The position numbers and the translations under genes were made by a program. A stretch of DNA of 20,494 nt from Discostella pseudostelligera (lineage: Eukaryota > Bacillariophyta > Thalassiosirophyceae > Thalassiosirales > Thalassiosiraceae). The notes under the pieces are model-generated. The model worked only from the letters and a program-made list of their open reading frames with translations. It was not told the DNA's origin and made no database searches. The DNA lies in contig JALLBK010000277.1 in assembly GCA_036940085.1 (NCBI GenBank), positions 1-20,494 on the forward strand. The letters are read 5' to 3'. The number at the start of each line of letters is the position of its first letter. The stretch's first letter is position 1. Positions 7,586 to 16,725 of the stretch are shown here, in pieces.

Positions 7586-9421
7586 ATGAAGCTCGATCCC
7601 ACCGTCATGCGTACCATGAACCGTCAGGACTATCGCGTCCTCTCGGCAGTCGAAAGCGGTATGAAAAACCATTCTCTCGTACCGTTACCACTCGTCAACA
7701 CCATCGCCAACCTCCGCCATGGTGGTACCAATAAGATCATCTCCAGTCTCCTACGTGACAAATTACTAAGTCATGATCAAAGTTGTGGCTACAATGGGTA
7801 TCGTCTTACCAATTCGGGGTATGATATCTTAGCTCTGCATGATTTGAAGTGTCGAGGCATCATCGCTGGCATTGGGGATAAGATTGGCACTGGCAAAGAG
7901 AGTGATGTCTACATTGCCATCACACCCCGAAATACGCAGATTGTACTAAAATTTCATAGATTGGGACGAACCTCCTTCCGTGATGTTAAGAAGAAACGAG
8001 ATTACTTCATGGTTAATGCCCTATCGAAGAATAAGAAATCGGGTACACAATTTCGTACCTTGCCCAACTCGTGGTTATTCCTATCACGGACCTCGGCACT
8101 TAAGGAATATGCCTTTATGAAAGCATTGTATGATGTGGGCTATCCGACACCTAAGCCAATTGGCCAAAGTCGTCATATTGTGGCCATGGGTCTGGTGCGG
8201 GGAGTACCACTGTACCAATTGCATTCCAATCGGGTGAGTGCCGAGCAGGCACAATCGATCTTTGAACAAAGTGCGGTGTTGGCGGGACGGTTGGCACAGC
8301 ATGGATTGGTGCATTGCGATTTGAATGAATTTAATTTAATGGTTGATTTGAGTGGTATACAAGGGAAGATTGCCAGTGCAGGAGGAGGCCCGGGAGCGGA
8401 TGAATTGACCATGGATGGAGAAGAGAGAACGAATACTCATTGGGAAGATGACGCCACGGAGCATTATGTCCGCCATTCAGGTATGCCCGTAAAGCACAAG
8501 GGGGCACTTAGCGCTCATGGACCACTTCAGAAACATTCCATCGATGGAACCGGCGAGATTGTTACAGAGAAACCTCCCGAACCCGCAGATTTATTGGACA
8601 ATGGCGAGCCCAAGCCTATTGTAACATTGATTGATTTTCCTCAAATGATATCGACACGACATCCCAATGCAAAGGAATTGTATGAACGCGATGTGTTATG
8701 TCTGAAACGGTTCTTTGGTGGGAAGCTACGATGCTTTGTCGAGGGAGACGATGAGGCGAAGTTGTCGGGTATCATGCCCACGTGGGAGGAACTAATTGCC
8801 GAGAGTGGCGGTGGCAACGATGTGGAATTTCCTGGGGATGGTCCAGATGATGTCACATTGGTCTCGAAGGCACAGTATCGGTTGGATGAAGAATTGAAGG
8901 CGTCGGGGTATTCGAAGGAGGATGCGGCGAGAGATTCGGAACTTGCTTATTATGAAGCACATCAGAAGTTGAACCGTGAGTTGGACGTAGTGTATGATGA
9001 TGACGACGAGGAGGAGGATAGTGAAAACGATGCAAGTGACAACGAGGATGATGATGGAGTGGAAGAAGAACGTGAACAGGAATCGGTCAAGGAGGACGGA
9101 GCTGATGAAACTAATTCTGGCAAAGAAGATAAGAATGCACCAGAATTGATCGACTTGGATGATTTTCACATCCAATCAGCTACAAGAAGCAACAACCACG
9201 ACGATGATGGAACATCGTTTGCAGGAGGTGTGTCAATAAGTGGCATGTCTCGTATGTCGCAACTGAGTTATGCCGAGGCGGAGCAACGGGCCAGAGAGCG
9301 TGTACGGAAACATTTGGAGGATAGGAAGCGAGCCTCTGGGAAGAAGGGTGCCTTCAGGACAAGGAATAGCAACAAGTCCTTTGTCAAGGGGAAACGCGTC
9401 ATTGATGATTTTGGAGTCTAA
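7586..9421 (+). CDS. RIOK2: RIO2 atypical serine kinase/ATPase, with core insert
   Basis: Single exon, 611 residues, ATG at 7586. RIO2 is an atypical kinase/ATPase that binds pre-40S ribosomal subunits and drives their cytoplasmic maturation. The N-terminal winged helix (about 1-90) contains MNRQDYRVLSAVESGMKNH and the NLRHGGTNKII stretch. The kinase core follows: P-loop GTGKESDVYIA (101-111), Lys122 in VLKFHRLGRTSFR, the hinge region MGLVRGVPLYQL, catalytic loop HCDLNEFN (243-250; Asp245 and Asn250), and IDFPQM with metal-binding Asp350. Between the catalytic loop and IDFPQM, family members have about a dozen residues. Here residues ~254-346 form a Gly/Asp/Glu-rich insert. The C-terminal third is strongly acidic and then turns basic (RERVRKHLEDRKRASGKK), as in other RIO2 proteins. 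All visible catalytic residues are intact, so an active protein is expected. Confidence 0.95.
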   Translation: MKLDPTVMRTMNRQDYRVLSAVESGMKNHSLVPLPLVNTIANLRHGGTNKIISSLLRDKLLSHDQSCGYNGYRLTNSGYDILALHDLKCRGIIAGIGDKIGTGKESDVYIAITPRNTQIVLKFHRLGRTSFRDVKKKRDYFMVNALSKNKKSGTQFRTLPNSWLFLSRTSALKEYAFMKALYDVGYPTPKPIGQSRHIVAMGLVRGVPLYQLHSNRVSAEQAQSIFEQSAVLAGRLAQHGLVHCDLNEFNLMVDLSGIQGKIASAGGGPGADELTMDGEERTNTHWEDDATEHYVRHSGMPVKHKGALSAHGPLQKHSIDGTGEIVTEKPPEPADLLDNGEPKPIVTLIDFPQMISTRHPNAKELYERDVLCLKRFFGGKLRCFVEGDDEAKLSGIMPTWEELIAESGGGNDVEFPGDGPDDVTLVSKAQYRLDEELKASGYSKEDAARDSELAYYEAHQKLNRELDVVYDDDDEEEDSENDASDNEDDDGVEEEREQESVKEDGADETNSGKEDKNAPELIDLDDFHIQSATRSNNHDDDGTSFAGGVSISGMSRMSQLSYAEAEQRARERVRKHLEDRKRASGKKGAFRTRNSNKSFVKGKRVIDDFGV

Positions 9422-9440
9422 CAAGTACTAAATACTTGTT
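9420..9440. terminator. Small inverted repeat overlapping the RIO2 stop
   Basis: AACAAGTA (9420-9427) and TACTTGTT (9433-9440) form a perfect 8-bp stem with a 5-base loop at the end of RIO2. The remaining sequence to 9634, between converging RIO2 and the TPR-like gene, is AT-rich and shows nothing else. A 3'-end role is only a guess; eukaryotic ends do not need hairpins. Confidence 0.2.
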
Positions 9441-9634
9441 TAGTTTATAGTTTGCAGTCCGATCAATTCTTTAATTACTTCATAGGTATGCATGCTCTTC
9501 AACAATGCAATCAACGCAGACTCGATAGATAACTCAAATAACATCATGAATTCTATTATGGGCAACGGCACATTATGCGTACACTCTAAAACAAATAACA
9601 TATAAAACAGCATGGGCAAACAAGTCCTTTGAAA

Positions 9635-11123
9635 TCAGCACATGAGGGGCAAACCAACTCTCAACTTTTGTGGAATATGATGTGCCAATGCATCATCATC
9701 AACGGCAATGGGGGATGTGGACGTGGTGGCACCACCACTACCGCAGTTCATTGATAATACAAACGTCATCGATGGAAATGAAAAGGATGCATCGTCATCT
9801 ATTGGATTTTGTGATTTGGACACCCTTTCACTTACTTCGTCTCTGCTGAGAGCGTCATCTTGACCACCAGATAGCTGGGGTGGTATCATAGCACCATCCT
9901 CCTCGACCGTAGTACTACTGCTCGAGGAAGGCAATGAAAAAGTAGTAGCAGTAGTAGCAGTAATGTCATCCTCAACAATACCAGCAGGCAATGGAAATCT
10001 ATTCAAGGCAGCAAGCAAGCTTTTTTCCACGGGTAGTATCATTGTAGAAAGTGCCTGGTATTGATCGTATTCTTCATCGGACGTCAAGGCACGACGGAGA
10101 AGTGGTCTTGGCCTGCTTGAAACTAATAGTCTTTCTGCATCTGATTTATTCCAGAATTGTCTTGTCCAAATTCCGTCATCACTCGTGGCGGTCGGTAACG
10201 ATTTGGATCGGAGTAATCTATTGGTCTCTCCATCCCGACATGAATCTTTAATATGATTCTCTAACGCAGATGACGAAGACGTTGTTGTGGCAGTTGGTGT
10301 CGTCATAACACTACTCAGTGACTTCACGGCATTCTTCAAATTTTCTTCCCTTGCCGCATACTGCACCATGCGTCGTCGTCGTCTTGATGAGGCGGCATTT
10401 TGTCCTCCAACAAATTTGATACAAAGCATCTCACAGATTAGTTGGGATATATTTTGTATGACTAGCCGGAATTCAGGATGGTGGGATAGAGTTGTGCCAA
10501 TGGTTGTGCGATCGACGGAATTGAGAAGGGTTTGGTAGGTGGCGTCACTACTACTCAAACTACTACTACTACTGCTCCTGCTGGATGCTTCGTATTCACA
10601 TTCGAGTAGCTTTCGTTTGAAGACAGCACCGCCGTCTATCAATCCTTCTAGGAAATTATCTAGAGATTCTTTGTATGCTTCTGCAAAAGATGCATTAGAA
10701 TAATGCAAAACATTCATGCAAAATGAGATATGCGGAGTGGACACATCATGTGAACATCACTATTGTGCACATACCTGCCGCACCCACAAAGTCATTCAAT
10801 TTACGCAACAAATTCCCAATCTTACTCAGAGTGCAAGCCATCTCGACCGCATAATCTTTACTTTGCTCGGCATGATCAAATAAGAGGGCATGGCGTTTGT
10901 TCCATTCGAATATCGCCAATGCTTCTCTATGGAGTTGGAGCGCCATTCGAATGGAGTGATGATGGTTGACGGCGTCGTCATAGTCGCCGTCAACTTGGCC
11001 ATGGTGCGTCATCTCCAAACCGGATGCATTGAGTTCTCTGGCCCAATCTGGACTATTGCTATTGCTATTGGGAGGGTAGTAGTACTGCTCCTCGTCCTTC
11101 ATGGTGGTGCAGGCCAGGGACAT
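9635..11123 (-). CDS. TPR-like repeat protein, two exons
   Basis: Exon 1 runs from the ATG at 11123 down to 10775 and exon 2 from 10680 to 9635. The 94-bp intron between them (GTATGT..TTTTGCAG, phase 1) joins KLNDFVGAA to EAYKESLDNFLEGL. The N-terminal half contains ARELNASGLEM, then ALQLHREALAIFEWNKRHAL, then an AVEMACTLSKIGNLLRKL/EAYKESL helix pair. The spacing and Ala/Leu/Tyr/Gly pattern are those of tetratricopeptide repeats, at least two of them. Later regions include LVIQNISQLICEML and long Ser/Thr runs encoded by AGT/ACT triplets. No catalytic motif is seen, so a protein-protein interaction role is inferred. A second ATG lies at 11102, and the frame extends upstream to a TTG at 11318 with hydrophobic, Arg-rich sequence that I regard as leader. 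The exact function is unknown. Confidence 0.72.
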
Positions 11124-11694
11124 CAACCGGATGTTGTGCTCATGGTGGGAGAGGCGGATTGCGAATGGATTGGGGAGGGAGGGAAAGAGAAGGCCGCGGA
11201 GAGCGAGGCAGGGCGGACGACGGAGAGCAAGAGGAAAGTGAAGCCGCAAGATGAAGCAAGAGCACACAAGTGAGAGATTCGAGAGATGACGACGAAAGTG
11301 AGTGCAACCGTTGAGCAATGTCTCAACTTTGGAATTAATATGCCACGCTGGGCCGTCTTGTCATATTGAATCCAAAGTATGTAGACTATCCGATGCCATT
11401 CGTTTTCATTTATGTGTGTGTCTTGTCTACGGCATGCTACGTACGTAGAATTCAATTCAATTCAAATTTGAATTTGAGAAAGAAGCAATCTCAAATGTCG
11501 AGAAAGAAACTCAAATTTGAAGGTTTCCCGCCTTTTAATTTTACTCCCCTCTCTCCAGATTAGTTTGATTGATAATGACCACGGCAGTGGACAGACGATA
11601 GATAAAAGATGCGGTGGCTACAGCCACGCGGTCTACAGCTAGCCTCCGCCGCGAGTCATTTCCATTTCCACTTCATCGTTCTTCGATGAATTGA
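11124..11694. promoter_or_regulatory. Bidirectional promoter with AAATTTGAA palindromes and TTTCCCGCC
   Basis: This region separates the divergent TPR-like and phosphomevalonate kinase genes. It contains the perfect palindrome TTCAAATTTGAA at 11461-11472 inside a run of ATTCAA/TTGAAT repeats. A second TCAAATTTGAA lies at 11511-11521 with TTTCCCGCC at 11524-11532. AGAAAGAA occurs twice between them. TTTCCCGC matches the E2F consensus TTTSSCGC exactly. No gene is supported here. Confidence 0.5.
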
Positions 11695-11732
11695 ATGATA
11701 TCTATTGCAAAGATATGCAAGTCATTGAATAA

Positions 11733-11752
11733 TATCATATCATATCATATCA
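11733..11752. repeat. ATATC short tandem repeat before the PMK start
   Basis: The 5-base unit ATATC (read as TATCA) repeats about four times and runs directly into the ATG at 11752. It could be a leader element or simple slippage. Confidence 0.7.
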
Positions 11753-13935
11753 TGTGGGGCCGCATATCCAACTTTGCAGAACAAATCGATGCCAACTTTG
11801 GCGTGGATGATGTTGATACTAATGAAGATAGCGATGATTTTCCTGCATCTTCCAACAGTGGCGGCGGAGAAGAAAATGACGGTGACGACGGCGGCGGCGG
11901 CGATGACGAGCAGGAAGAGAGCGGTGATCTCCTAGAAGATTGCGAGGATGGTTGGGGAGACGATGAAGATGTTGGCTTTGATGACGAAGATGACATGGAA
12001 TTTAATGAAACTATTAGTGCGCCTATGCCATTGATGGGGGACGAGGTGGTCAGTACTACTGCTCCTACACCTACATTTCAAAAGGCATCAGAAGTTTATG
12101 ATCATGACGAACGCAACTACAACAACGCCAACGCCACCGAGAATAATGTGTCTCCTCCCCTCCCCGCAAACAACATGGTCACTGCATCCGCTCCGGGTAA
12201 AGCCCTAATTGCGGGGGGCTACCTGGTTTTGGAACCAAATAATCCAGGGCTGGTCTTAGCAGCTGAAGGTTGTCGTTTTCATACCACAGTCATGTTTCGA
12301 CCAGTCTATTCGGCAGATGGGGGAATGGGCGTTGACTACTTAAATGACTCGGAAGATGCTATCAATGGTAGACATTCAATCCCACTCGACGTGTACAGTC
12401 CTCAATTTGATCTAGTATTTTCGTACCACCTGACCTATTCATCATGGAATGGAATCGAGGAAAAGGACAGTAGTGCCTGCATACGATTATCTTCACGAAA
12501 ATCTACAGTACCACAGGAGCCAAACAAGTTTGTCGAACGGACTCTACTGTTGGCATTTAGCTACCTCCATCAATCGATGGGTGCAGAATCATTTCATGAA
12601 CGCCTCCAACAGCATCAACAACAATACCAAAGTAATGATCATATTGGCTGTAATGGAAGAGTACCCGCAGCATTGGTCATGAAACTTCGTGCCGATAATG
12701 ATTTTTACTCACAAATTACTCGATTGCGCGAACGTGGCTACGAATTGACACCTCAAAATCTAGCAAAGTTAGAACCATTCTTACCATGTCCCAAAGATGC
12801 AGAGACGGGAGAAGTGATTGTCAACAAGACGGGGATGGGAAGTTCCGCGGCATTGGTAACGAGTATTGTGGGAGCATTGCTTACGTTTTTTGGTGTCATT
12901 TCTCTCCCTACTACTCACGTCACTGGTGAAAATAGCAAAGAATTGAGCTTGGGCAGCAAAGTCGCTACTGCAGGTGGAGAGAAGGAGAATTATGGATTGA
13001 AAATTACGCACAACCTGGCCCAAATTTGTCACTGCCATGCTCAGGGTAAGGTAGGGAGTGGATTCGACGTTTCGGCAGCCGTCTACGGCTCTCACATTTA
13101 CACTCGGTTTTCGGATACACTCATTGATGGACTTTTGGAAAGTGTGGCATCATCAAGCAATGCAGACGGGGGTGGTTTGCAATTGTCATCAAAGTTATCG
13201 GCACAACTTGTCCATCTTGTGAATGATGTCGAATGGGATTGCACCATGCGTCCCATCAGTCTTCCACCAGGCTTGGAATTGTTAATGGCAGATGTGTGTG
13301 GTGGATCCGAAAGTCCATCCATGGCTCGAAATATACTAGAGTGGAAGAAGAAGAAGCGCAAGGTGGGATTTATGGATGATTACTATTGGCGGGACCTGAA
13401 ACGATGCAACAAAAAGGTAATCTCGTTGTTATCGGATCAATTCACAACTCAAACATTCCTCGATGGGTTACGTAGAGACGGTGCCATGATTATATCCACT
13501 CGAACTGCGGAACAGTGGAAGAAACCAATGCCATCGAGCTGGCATCTATTTGATGGATCCTCCTGGGATGTGGCGTTAAAGTTGTACGATTTACGCATGG
13601 TATTATTGGAGTGTCGACAGAACTTAAAGGGAATGGGAGTGGCGGCGGGCGTACCGGTGGAGCCGGATGTTCAGTCCGCCATCGCGGATGCCACCATGAA
13701 ACTTCCCGGTGTGGTTGCTGCCGGTGTGCCTGGTGCCGGGGGATATGATGCCCTGTTTGTAATTTATGTAAAAGGTCCCGAAACATGTGATGGACAGAGC
13801 GATCATGTTCGAGATGCGATTGGGAATCTGTGGAGAGAAATGAGTAATGAGAGTGACGATAGGGTCGTGTGTCCTCTCTCCGCGAGGGCTGCTGGAATTG
13901 GTGATGGATTGCATTCTACGAATTTGGAATGGTGA
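11752..13935 (+). CDS. PMVK: Phosphomevalonate kinase with acidic N-terminal extension
   Basis: Single exon. From the ATG at 11752 it encodes 727 residues. It phosphorylates mevalonate-5-phosphate to the diphosphate in the cytosolic mevalonate route to isoprenoids and sterols. It belongs to the ERG8-type GHMP kinases, not the unrelated animal PMVK fold. The catalytic part begins at about residue 143 with TASAPGKALIAGGYLVLE. The ATP loop is KTGMGSSAALVTS near 359. QGKVGSGFDVSAAVYGS is the conserved second GHMP region, and PGAGGYDALFVI near 660 is the C-terminal motif. Residues 1-142 are highly acidic with Gly/Ser runs and begin MWGRISNFAEQIDANFG; ERG8 proteins lack this. Three starts are possible: 11695 (746 residues, poor), 11752 (chosen because the frame is open and the first residues look structured), and 12175, whose protein would begin directly at the kinase domain. 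The family call is firm and the start is not. Confidence 0.92.
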   Translation: MWGRISNFAEQIDANFGVDDVDTNEDSDDFPASSNSGGGEENDGDDGGGGDDEQEESGDLLEDCEDGWGDDEDVGFDDEDDMEFNETISAPMPLMGDEVVSTTAPTPTFQKASEVYDHDERNYNNANATENNVSPPLPANNMVTASAPGKALIAGGYLVLEPNNPGLVLAAEGCRFHTTVMFRPVYSADGGMGVDYLNDSEDAINGRHSIPLDVYSPQFDLVFSYHLTYSSWNGIEEKDSSACIRLSSRKSTVPQEPNKFVERTLLLAFSYLHQSMGAESFHERLQQHQQQYQSNDHIGCNGRVPAALVMKLRADNDFYSQITRLRERGYELTPQNLAKLEPFLPCPKDAETGEVIVNKTGMGSSAALVTSIVGALLTFFGVISLPTTHVTGENSKELSLGSKVATAGGEKENYGLKITHNLAQICHCHAQGKVGSGFDVSAAVYGSHIYTRFSDTLIDGLLESVASSSNADGGGLQLSSKLSAQLVHLVNDVEWDCTMRPISLPPGLELLMADVCGGSESPSMARNILEWKKKKRKVGFMDDYYWRDLKRCNKKVISLLSDQFTTQTFLDGLRRDGAMIISTRTAEQWKKPMPSSWHLFDGSSWDVALKLYDLRMVLLECRQNLKGMGVAAGVPVEPDVQSAIADATMKLPGVVAAGVPGAGGYDALFVIYVKGPETCDGQSDHVRDAIGNLWREMSNESDDRVVCPLSARAAGIGDGLHSTNLEW

Positions 13936-14128
13936 TAACCCCCTATGAGATAAAGTGAAAGCAATTATTCAGGTTAAGCTGTCAATCCTATTCACAGGGT
14001 GATTCCAAATCGCCATACGAATACAATGAGATATATCAAGCTTATGTGGGTAGCGTTGATCTCTTTTCGCATGTGGGAGATGCATATGTTCAAGGTGGGC
14101 AGTGTCGGCCTATATAGCACGCAGGAGC

Positions 14129-15078
14129 TTAGAACCTTAGTGACGAGGTTTTCAAGTCATTCAATCCTTGGAGATTTCTCTTCATACCCTTCGGATCTGC
14201 CCAATCCGAATTCAAATAATCGTCATCATCCGCTTGCGCAAGACGTTTCAATTCCTCCTGGCGTTGGAAGTAGTAAGACGTCATGGCATTCCGTTCAGCC
14301 TCACTGATGATGGACTCCCTTGCCGGTGGTCCGGCTCCTTTCCTGGTAAGCTTGGCGATGACTTTTGTTTTTTCATTGCAACTACCTATCCTAACCGAGA
14401 CTAGTGTTCCTCGAAGAAATTCCCTGTTGCATGTCCAGAGCGCGGTATCCTTCGCATCAATGAGACTTTGACCCAAGTCTGTCCCTTTTAAATTATCTAT
14501 TGAATCGTCAACTGCCCTTCGTACCGAATCCCATTCTGGCAAACCCATAGGGTACGCCATACTTACAGCATCGCGGACATTGTTGATCTTTTTTTCTATG
14601 CAATCCATGGTCAATGCGATTTTATTTTGAACTTGTTTCTTGTCAATGTATGCTTCCAATGCTTCAACCTCGCGTTTCAGTAGGTCAGCCATTCCAGAGT
14701 CTGGTGGATTGCCCGATCGTTGTCCTGATGGATCGGCAATGTAGTTGGGCTCATTTTCAATTTCGTTGCCAAGCATTTCTTGAACCTGTGCCGAACGATG
14801 ATGAGACTGACGGCTGCAAACCAAAATTGAATCCGTATTTGACAAAAACAAAAACATACCTCGTCGGTTCCAACACCTCCCGGTCGTTTCATAATACCAT
14901 ACAATGCCAATTCTTTCACTGATTCGATAATGAGGCGCGAGCGCACTCGGGCATTGTGGATTTCGACCAATGATTCGATGAGATCGTCGACGGGCGTGGA
15001 TGCCGTCGTCTCGAAGAGGAAACCATCGTCACCGCCGGAGGCCCCACCGAGAGTTGATTTGAGGCTGATCAGCACCAT
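14129..15078 (-). CDS. CFAP298: Cilia- and flagella-associated protein 298 (C21orf59/Kurly)
   Basis: Exon 1 runs from the ATG at 15078 to 14860 and exon 2 from 14785 to 14129. The intron is 74 bp, GTATGT..GCACAG, phase 0. The product is 291 residues, matching the animal protein (290). CFAP298 is required for assembly of outer dynein arms and motility of cilia, acting as a cytoplasmic or axonemal assembly factor. The N-terminus MVLISLKS matches the family start, so I chose this ATG; the frame continues upstream without a better start. Hallmarks are YPMGLP (151-156), NEKTKVIAKLTRKGAGPPAR (210-229) followed by ESIIS, and a near-continuous match from YYFQRQEELKRL through DDDDYLNSDWADPKGMKR to LQGLNDLK. 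The residues after the splice (VQEMLGNEIENEPNY) are less conserved. Expression is expected only in flagellated stages, which by inference are male gametes. The gene shares a 342-bp head-to-head promoter with KDSR. Confidence 0.94.
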
Positions 15079-15420
15079 GAGATCGGGAAGGAAGTCGAGT
15101 GCGTCGGCGTCGAGATTGCGGAGGTCGAAGTAGATAGTGGGAGAAGTGGTGGCATGGGCGGTGGCTTGGTTTTGGATTTGGGTTTGGATTTTGGATGGAA
15201 TTGAATAAGAAATGGCGGGAAGAGACAATTCTCGGCGGGAATTCCAATTCAAAAATAATGGCGGGAAATTAATGGCGGCAAGTTCAATTCAAAACCGGCG
15301 GGAAAAAAGACCAATCCAAAAATGGCGCGAACACCTCCCTATACTCATCTTCAATCTTCAACCACCGCACCACCGCATTGCCATTTTCTACATTGCCATG
15401 ATTGCAATGCCATCTCGACC
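15079..15420. promoter_or_regulatory. Bidirectional CFAP298/KDSR promoter with GGCGGGAA array
   Basis: Six related sites lie in about 120 bases: GGCGGGAA at 15214-15221, 15234-15241, 15260-15267 and 15297-15304, GGCGGCAA at 15274-15281, and GGCGCGAA at 15324-15331. All are in the same orientation, and three are preceded by AATAATG- or AAATG-type bases. Two (15260, 15297) read GCGGGAAA, an exact complement of the E2F consensus TTTCCCGC. CAATTCAAAA occurs between them. An ATG at 15322 is part of the last motif and is probably not the KDSR start. Confidence 0.6.
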
Positions 15421-16725
15421 ATGAACCACCATTTCCGCCTGGCTCTTGCGGCAATACTGGCCCTCCCCGCCCTTCTTATCCTCGTCGCAGTCGCGCCGGT
15501 AATAGCAATTCTTTCTTTCCCAAGTCTTGCCATTCTCGTTCGACGAAAGCGCCGCTTCCTTCCATCATTTTCTGCGTCGTCGCCGTCTAGCGCTGGCGGC
15601 ACTGACGATGCCGTCGGCACGCAAACTGCCACCGGCAAGAAGCTTCACCCGCTGCTTCAACATGCGATCATCACGGGAGGCAGCAGTGGCATCGGATTAT
15701 CCATTGCTATCGACCTCGCTAGGAGGAATTGTCAATTTATTACATTAATTGCACGAAATGTCGATCAACTTGCCGACGCGAAACGATTGGTCGACGAGGC
15801 AGCGACAATATCAACATCGACATCATCCGTGGGCATACTATCCGTAGACGTGACGAATTTTGCAGCATTGGAAAAAGAAGTTATTAAACTTTGCGGGGCG
15901 GAGGACAATAGCAAGGCAAAAAACAAAATATCGCCAATACCAGGACCGCCAACACTACTCTTTAATTGTGCGGGATACGCCATACCCCTGGCCTTTGAGG
16001 ATTTATCGGTATCCAACTTTCGTGCTCAAATGGAAGTCAATTACATTGGATCTGTTCATGTTGTCAAGGCATTTCTTCCATACATGACCAATCCATCACA
16101 TGTCGGGGGGAACATCATTTTAACATCGTCCATGTCAGGGCAGGCAGGTACCTTTGGATACTCTTCCTACTCTCCCACGAAATTTGCGCTCCGGGGATTT
16201 GCCGAATGTTTGTCAATGGAATTGGCAGCCAAGATGTCCAATGTGAACATATCCATCACCTATCCACCGGATACCAAAACTCCTGGATATGAAATTGAGA
16301 ATAAATGCAAGCCAGAGGAGTGCCGATTGATAAGTGAAAGTGCGGGAGTATGGGACCCTGAGGTGTAAGTTGTTGGTTATGCCTTGTTCCGTGTCTATTG
16401 TTGATTGTCAAATCTGTTTCACTAATAAAATATGCTCATGCCGTTCTCAATACTATCCTCTAGCGTTGGGAGAGGAATTGTCGACCAAGCAATGTCTGCC
16501 AACCCCCCGTTTGATATTTACTTTGGTATCGATGGCTGGATGTTATCCATGCTCACGGCCGGAATGAATCCAGGAACTAGTGTAGTCCATGCCGTCTGGC
16601 AAGTCGCCTTGATGGGTTTGCTTCGATTTGTATCACTATTTTATCTCATGGACTTTGGAAGGATAACACAGAAATGTCATTTCCAAAAAGTGCGAGATAA
16701 TAATGACATCTGCAAGAATGATTGA
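15421..16725 (+). CDS. KDSR: 3-ketodihydrosphingosine reductase (short-chain dehydrogenase)
   Basis: Two exons, 15421-16364 and 16464-16725, give 401 residues. The 99-bp intron (GTAAGT..CTCTAG, phase 2) joins WDPE to VVGRGIVDQ. The enzyme reduces 3-ketosphinganine to sphinganine with NADPH, the second step of sphingoid-base synthesis at the ER. Residues 7-40 form a long hydrophobic N-terminal anchor followed by RRKRR. The Rossmann glycine motif is TGGSSGIG (85-92), then NCAG (182-185), catalytic Ser in LTSSMSG, and Tyr250/Lys254 in YSPTK. YPPDTKTPGY, the ENKCKPEECRLISESAGVW region and FGIDGWMLSMLTAGMNP are specific to KDSR/TSC10 within the SDR family. The C-terminal QVALMGLLRFVSLFYLMDF segment also has a counterpart in animal KDSR and may be a second membrane element. 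The ATG at 15421 is preferred because the upstream ATG at 15322 lies in a promoter motif. Confidence 0.95.

Noticed and set aside
8792..9175. Minus-strand open frame of 127 codons inside RIO2
   Set aside because: It is the antisense shadow of the acidic tail; its Ile/Val/Phe-rich look comes from reading GAT/GAA codons backwards.
11124..11318. Upstream extension of the TPR-like protein to 11318
   Set aside because: It would start on TTG; the first ATG in frame is 11123. The extra residues look like translated leader, although a missed upstream exon cannot be excluded.
11695..11751. ATG at 11695 as the PMK start
   Set aside because: The 19 extra residues come mostly from the ATATC simple repeat; the ATG at 11752 gives a cleaner start. 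Not firmly excluded.
15322..15420. ATG at 15322 as the KDSR start
   Set aside because: The codon lies within the last GGCGCGAA promoter motif, and the 33 added residues are His/Cys/Thr-rich with no targeting character. The hydrophobic anchor begins properly after 15421.
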